A stretch of 64,000 nt of DNA from Fidelibacterota bacterium (GTDB lineage Bacteria > Fidelibacterota > SORT01). Shown one piece after another: positions 62,333 through 64,000 of this stretch. A model generated the notes under the pieces. It was not told where the DNA came from, searched no databases, and saw only the letters and a program-made list of their open reading frames with translations. The stretch spans positions 62,001-126,000 of the forward strand of contig JACZYG010000003.1 in NCBI GenBank assembly GCA_022571215.1, given 5' to 3'. A program made the position numbers and the translations under genes. The number at the start of each line of letters is the position of its first letter. Positions within the stretch are counted from its first letter, which is position 1.

Positions 62333-62881
62333 TTAGATGTGCTCGTGAACAGAAAATGTCGCTCTAAGATTCCTTGCTTTCTCCCTGAGACTATCGTTTC
62401 TGGCATATTTAAGAATGGCTTCAACCAAAGCATTCAAGTGAGCGTCCTCTGATTCGATTAGATGGTCTATCACAGCCAGGAACGGCTCCTTCGGACTCTC
62501 AATGATCCGGTCGTATATTTCATTTATCTCAAGAGTTTCCAACTCATATGCTTCTTGCAGAGCCGCGTCAAGATCAAAATTCTCATTATTTATTTTATCT
62601 TCTGAGGTCTTAATGAAATCCTCCATTTTAGAAATAGTTGCATGATCTACTTCAACTATTTCTTTAAACATGCCGGGGTTATTCCGATACATATTGGAGA
62701 GCGTATAAATTATAGTGGAGTGAACAGATTCCTGTTGAGCGAGAGAATCCCAAAATACTCTTATGCCTTCAGGTTTGTTGAATTTTCTGGCAACTTGTGT
62801 ATAAAATTGGTTCATTCTCAACTCAAGCCCTCCCATTATCCTTAGGAGTTCAGGTGTTGAAAAAACGTTTTTACCGTTCAT
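62333..62881 (-). CDS. Ferritin-like (rubrerythrin-type) di-iron protein
   Basis: A 182-residue four-helix protein. Glutamates in GGLELRMNQFY, the E-x-x-H of QQESVH, LETLEINEIYDR and the second E-x-x-H of ESEDAH give the ligand set of a rubrerythrin-like di-iron site. There is no C-terminal rubredoxin domain. It may detoxify peroxide or store iron; the partner is unknown. The start is an ATG and 48 bp separate it from the radical SAM gene upstream. Confidence 0.75.
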   Translation of the reverse strand: MNGKNVFSTPELLRIMGGLELRMNQFYTQVARKFNKPEGIRVFWDSLAQQESVHSTIIYTLSNMYRNNPGMFKEIVEVDHATISKMEDFIKTSEDKINNENFDLDAALQEAYELETLEINEIYDRIIESPKEPFLAVIDHLIESEDAHLNALVEAILKYARNDSLREKARNLRATFSVHEHI

Positions 62882-62929
62882 AGCACAAGCTTTTGGTTAA
62901 CCATGATTGCAAAGGTAACATGAACTGAA

Positions 62930-63988
62930 TTAGGTGTCAAGCAAATTCGGATTAACTTTGTCCGAATTGAAAATACCCGGAATTTTCGTACCGCATGACG
63001 GGCATGATCCGTCTAAAATATTATTTTGAAGTACCTTGTGCCAATTTCTTTCTATAAGAAGGGATTCACAGTTGGGACAGAGCGTGCTTGATGAACTGAT
63101 ATCATGCACATTACCGACATAACAGTATTTCAATCCGGCATCTAAAGCAATTTTTCGGGCTCTATTCAATGTACCCGCTTCAGTTCTCGGTAGATCCTTC
63201 AATTTAAAATCCGGGTGGAACGCTGTAAAGTGCAGCGGAACATCTTCTCCCAAATTTTCGGTTATCCAGTCAACCATCTTTTTGAATTCATCATCTCCAT
63301 CGTTCAAAGTCGGAATAATCAAATTGGTTATCTCTATCCAGACGTCAGTTTCATTTTTCAACCATTTTATAGTATCTAATACGGGTTCTAACTTTGAAAG
63401 CGTAATCTTCCCGTAAAACTCCTGTGAAAAAGCTTTAAGATCGACATTAGCGGCATCAACATTCTCGTAAGCGTCTATTCGAGCGTTTTCGGTGATATAC
63501 CCCGCTGTTACCCATACACTCTTTATCCCTTCTTCTTTTGCCAATTTTGATATGTCCATTGCATACTCTGCCCATATGGTAGGATCATTATAGGTAAACG
63601 CTATCGAAGGACAATTATTATCTATGGCCATTTTAACTATCTGTTCAGGAGTAGCTTCGATGGAGTTAGCCTCATCAATTTTTACTTTTGATATATGCCA
63701 ATTCTGACAGAATTTGCATCCGAGGTTACAACCGGCAGTACCGAAACTCAAAACACCTGTTCCGGGAAGAAAATGAAAGAGGGGTTTTTTTTCAATCGGG
63801 TCAATGGCGAAACCTGTAGGCCGACCGTAAGCAATATTTTCTATCGTACCGTCAATATTTTTGCGTATAGCGCAGAAGCCTGCTTTACCCTCAGGGATCT
63901 TACAATATCTCGGGCAAAGCGTACACTCTGTTCGATTATTATCTGCGGGTCGCTGCCACCTGCCTGCATGTTTTGCCATGGAACTCAT
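62930..63988 (-). CDS. amrS: AmmeMemoRadiSam-type radical SAM enzyme (AmrS)
   Basis: A 352-residue radical SAM protein. The cluster motif CNLGCKFCQNW at about residue 91 and the flanking LSFGTAGC are those of the AmrS/PflA-like branch. An N-terminal cysteine group (CTLCPRYC, GFCAIRKN) and a C-terminal zinc-ribbon-like set (CPNC and CPSCG) extend the core. In other genomes it occurs with AMMECR1 and Memo proteins; their genes would lie beyond the right edge, which is only 12 bases away. The biological product of the system is unknown. Confidence 0.87.
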   Translation of the reverse strand: MSSMAKHAGRWQRPADNNRTECTLCPRYCKIPEGKAGFCAIRKNIDGTIENIAYGRPTGFAIDPIEKKPLFHFLPGTGVLSFGTAGCNLGCKFCQNWHISKVKIDEANSIEATPEQIVKMAIDNNCPSIAFTYNDPTIWAEYAMDISKLAKEEGIKSVWVTAGYITENARIDAYENVDAANVDLKAFSQEFYGKITLSKLEPVLDTIKWLKNETDVWIEITNLIIPTLNDGDDEFKKMVDWITENLGEDVPLHFTAFHPDFKLKDLPRTEAGTLNRARKIALDAGLKYCYVGNVHDISSSSTLCPNCESLLIERNWHKVLQNNILDGSCPSCGTKIPGIFNSDKVNPNLLDT

Positions 63989-64000
63989 TTCAAATAAAAG

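Noticed and set aside
1-64000. CRISPR arrays, insertion sequences, prophage or integrase genes
   Set aside because: I read for regular direct repeats, transposase or integrase motifs and terminal inverted repeats and saw none; gene content is core chromosomal.

Overview
The window reads as chromosomal core genome from an AT-rich, diderm (Gram-negative) bacterium of the FCB superphylum. A Neomarinimicrobiota (Marinimicrobia/SAR406)-like lineage is my best guess. The evidence is a C-terminal type IX secretion (T9SS) sorting domain, PEGA and DUF5683 envelope proteins, LPS genes (KDO transferase, several GT9 heptosyltransferase-like enzymes, MsbA), TatC, and sodium-coupled AGCS and NSS transporters. 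The lineage is an inference from gene content; no 16S or marker tree can be run here. Shine-Dalgarno sequences of the AGGAGG/GAGG type are visible, and an unusually large share of genes start with TTG. I see no insertion sequence, phage, CRISPR array or integron.

Layout. Bases 1-15373 hold an almost unbroken minus-strand run. In transcription order it carries meaB, an outer-membrane metalloprotease/propeller/barrel fusion, a PQQ-propeller lipoprotein, a PEGA protein, tatC, a polyprenyl synthase, a GT9 enzyme, waaA, two ECF-type ATPases, a phosphatidyltransferase, ftsY and rimO. It ends with a subtilase-like protein that appears to lack catalytic residues and runs off the left edge. Bases 15476-24980 hold a DUF255/thioredoxin-fold lipoprotein, an LPS-core cluster (GT4, an opposite-strand GT2, two GT9, MsbA) and a Crp/Fnr regulator. 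rpsT (plus strand, strong promoter, terminator) faces guaB. Bases 27100-32825 carry an AGCS symporter, an exonuclease-DinG helicase and a ferredoxin/geranylgeranyl-reductase pair. Bases 32929-38956 form an operon-like series: RidA, a lipid kinase, DUF5683, an NSS transporter, a DUF2279-like protein, a PHP phosphoesterase and PurF.

The nitrogen-regulation enzymes GlnE (plus) and GlnD (minus) meet tail to tail with overlapping ends at 42231-42247. From 51601 leftward runs thpR-recA-recX-alaS-gcvPB-PPC-glnD. A plus-strand island at 51763-56967 encodes a PEGA/DUF5683 protein, a lipoprotein with a cohesin-like domain, and a large secreted protein with tandem repeats, a dockerin-like segment and a T9SS sorting domain. 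This is the best candidate here for an undescribed surface assembly. The right part is a housekeeping unit in the order tRNA-Ala, large SRP RNA with Alu domain, dnaX, ybaB, recR, pgsA, pgpA, cinA. It resembles the scr-dnaX-yaaK-recR order of Bacillus. A ferritin-like protein and an AmmeMemoRadiSam-type radical SAM enzyme close the window.
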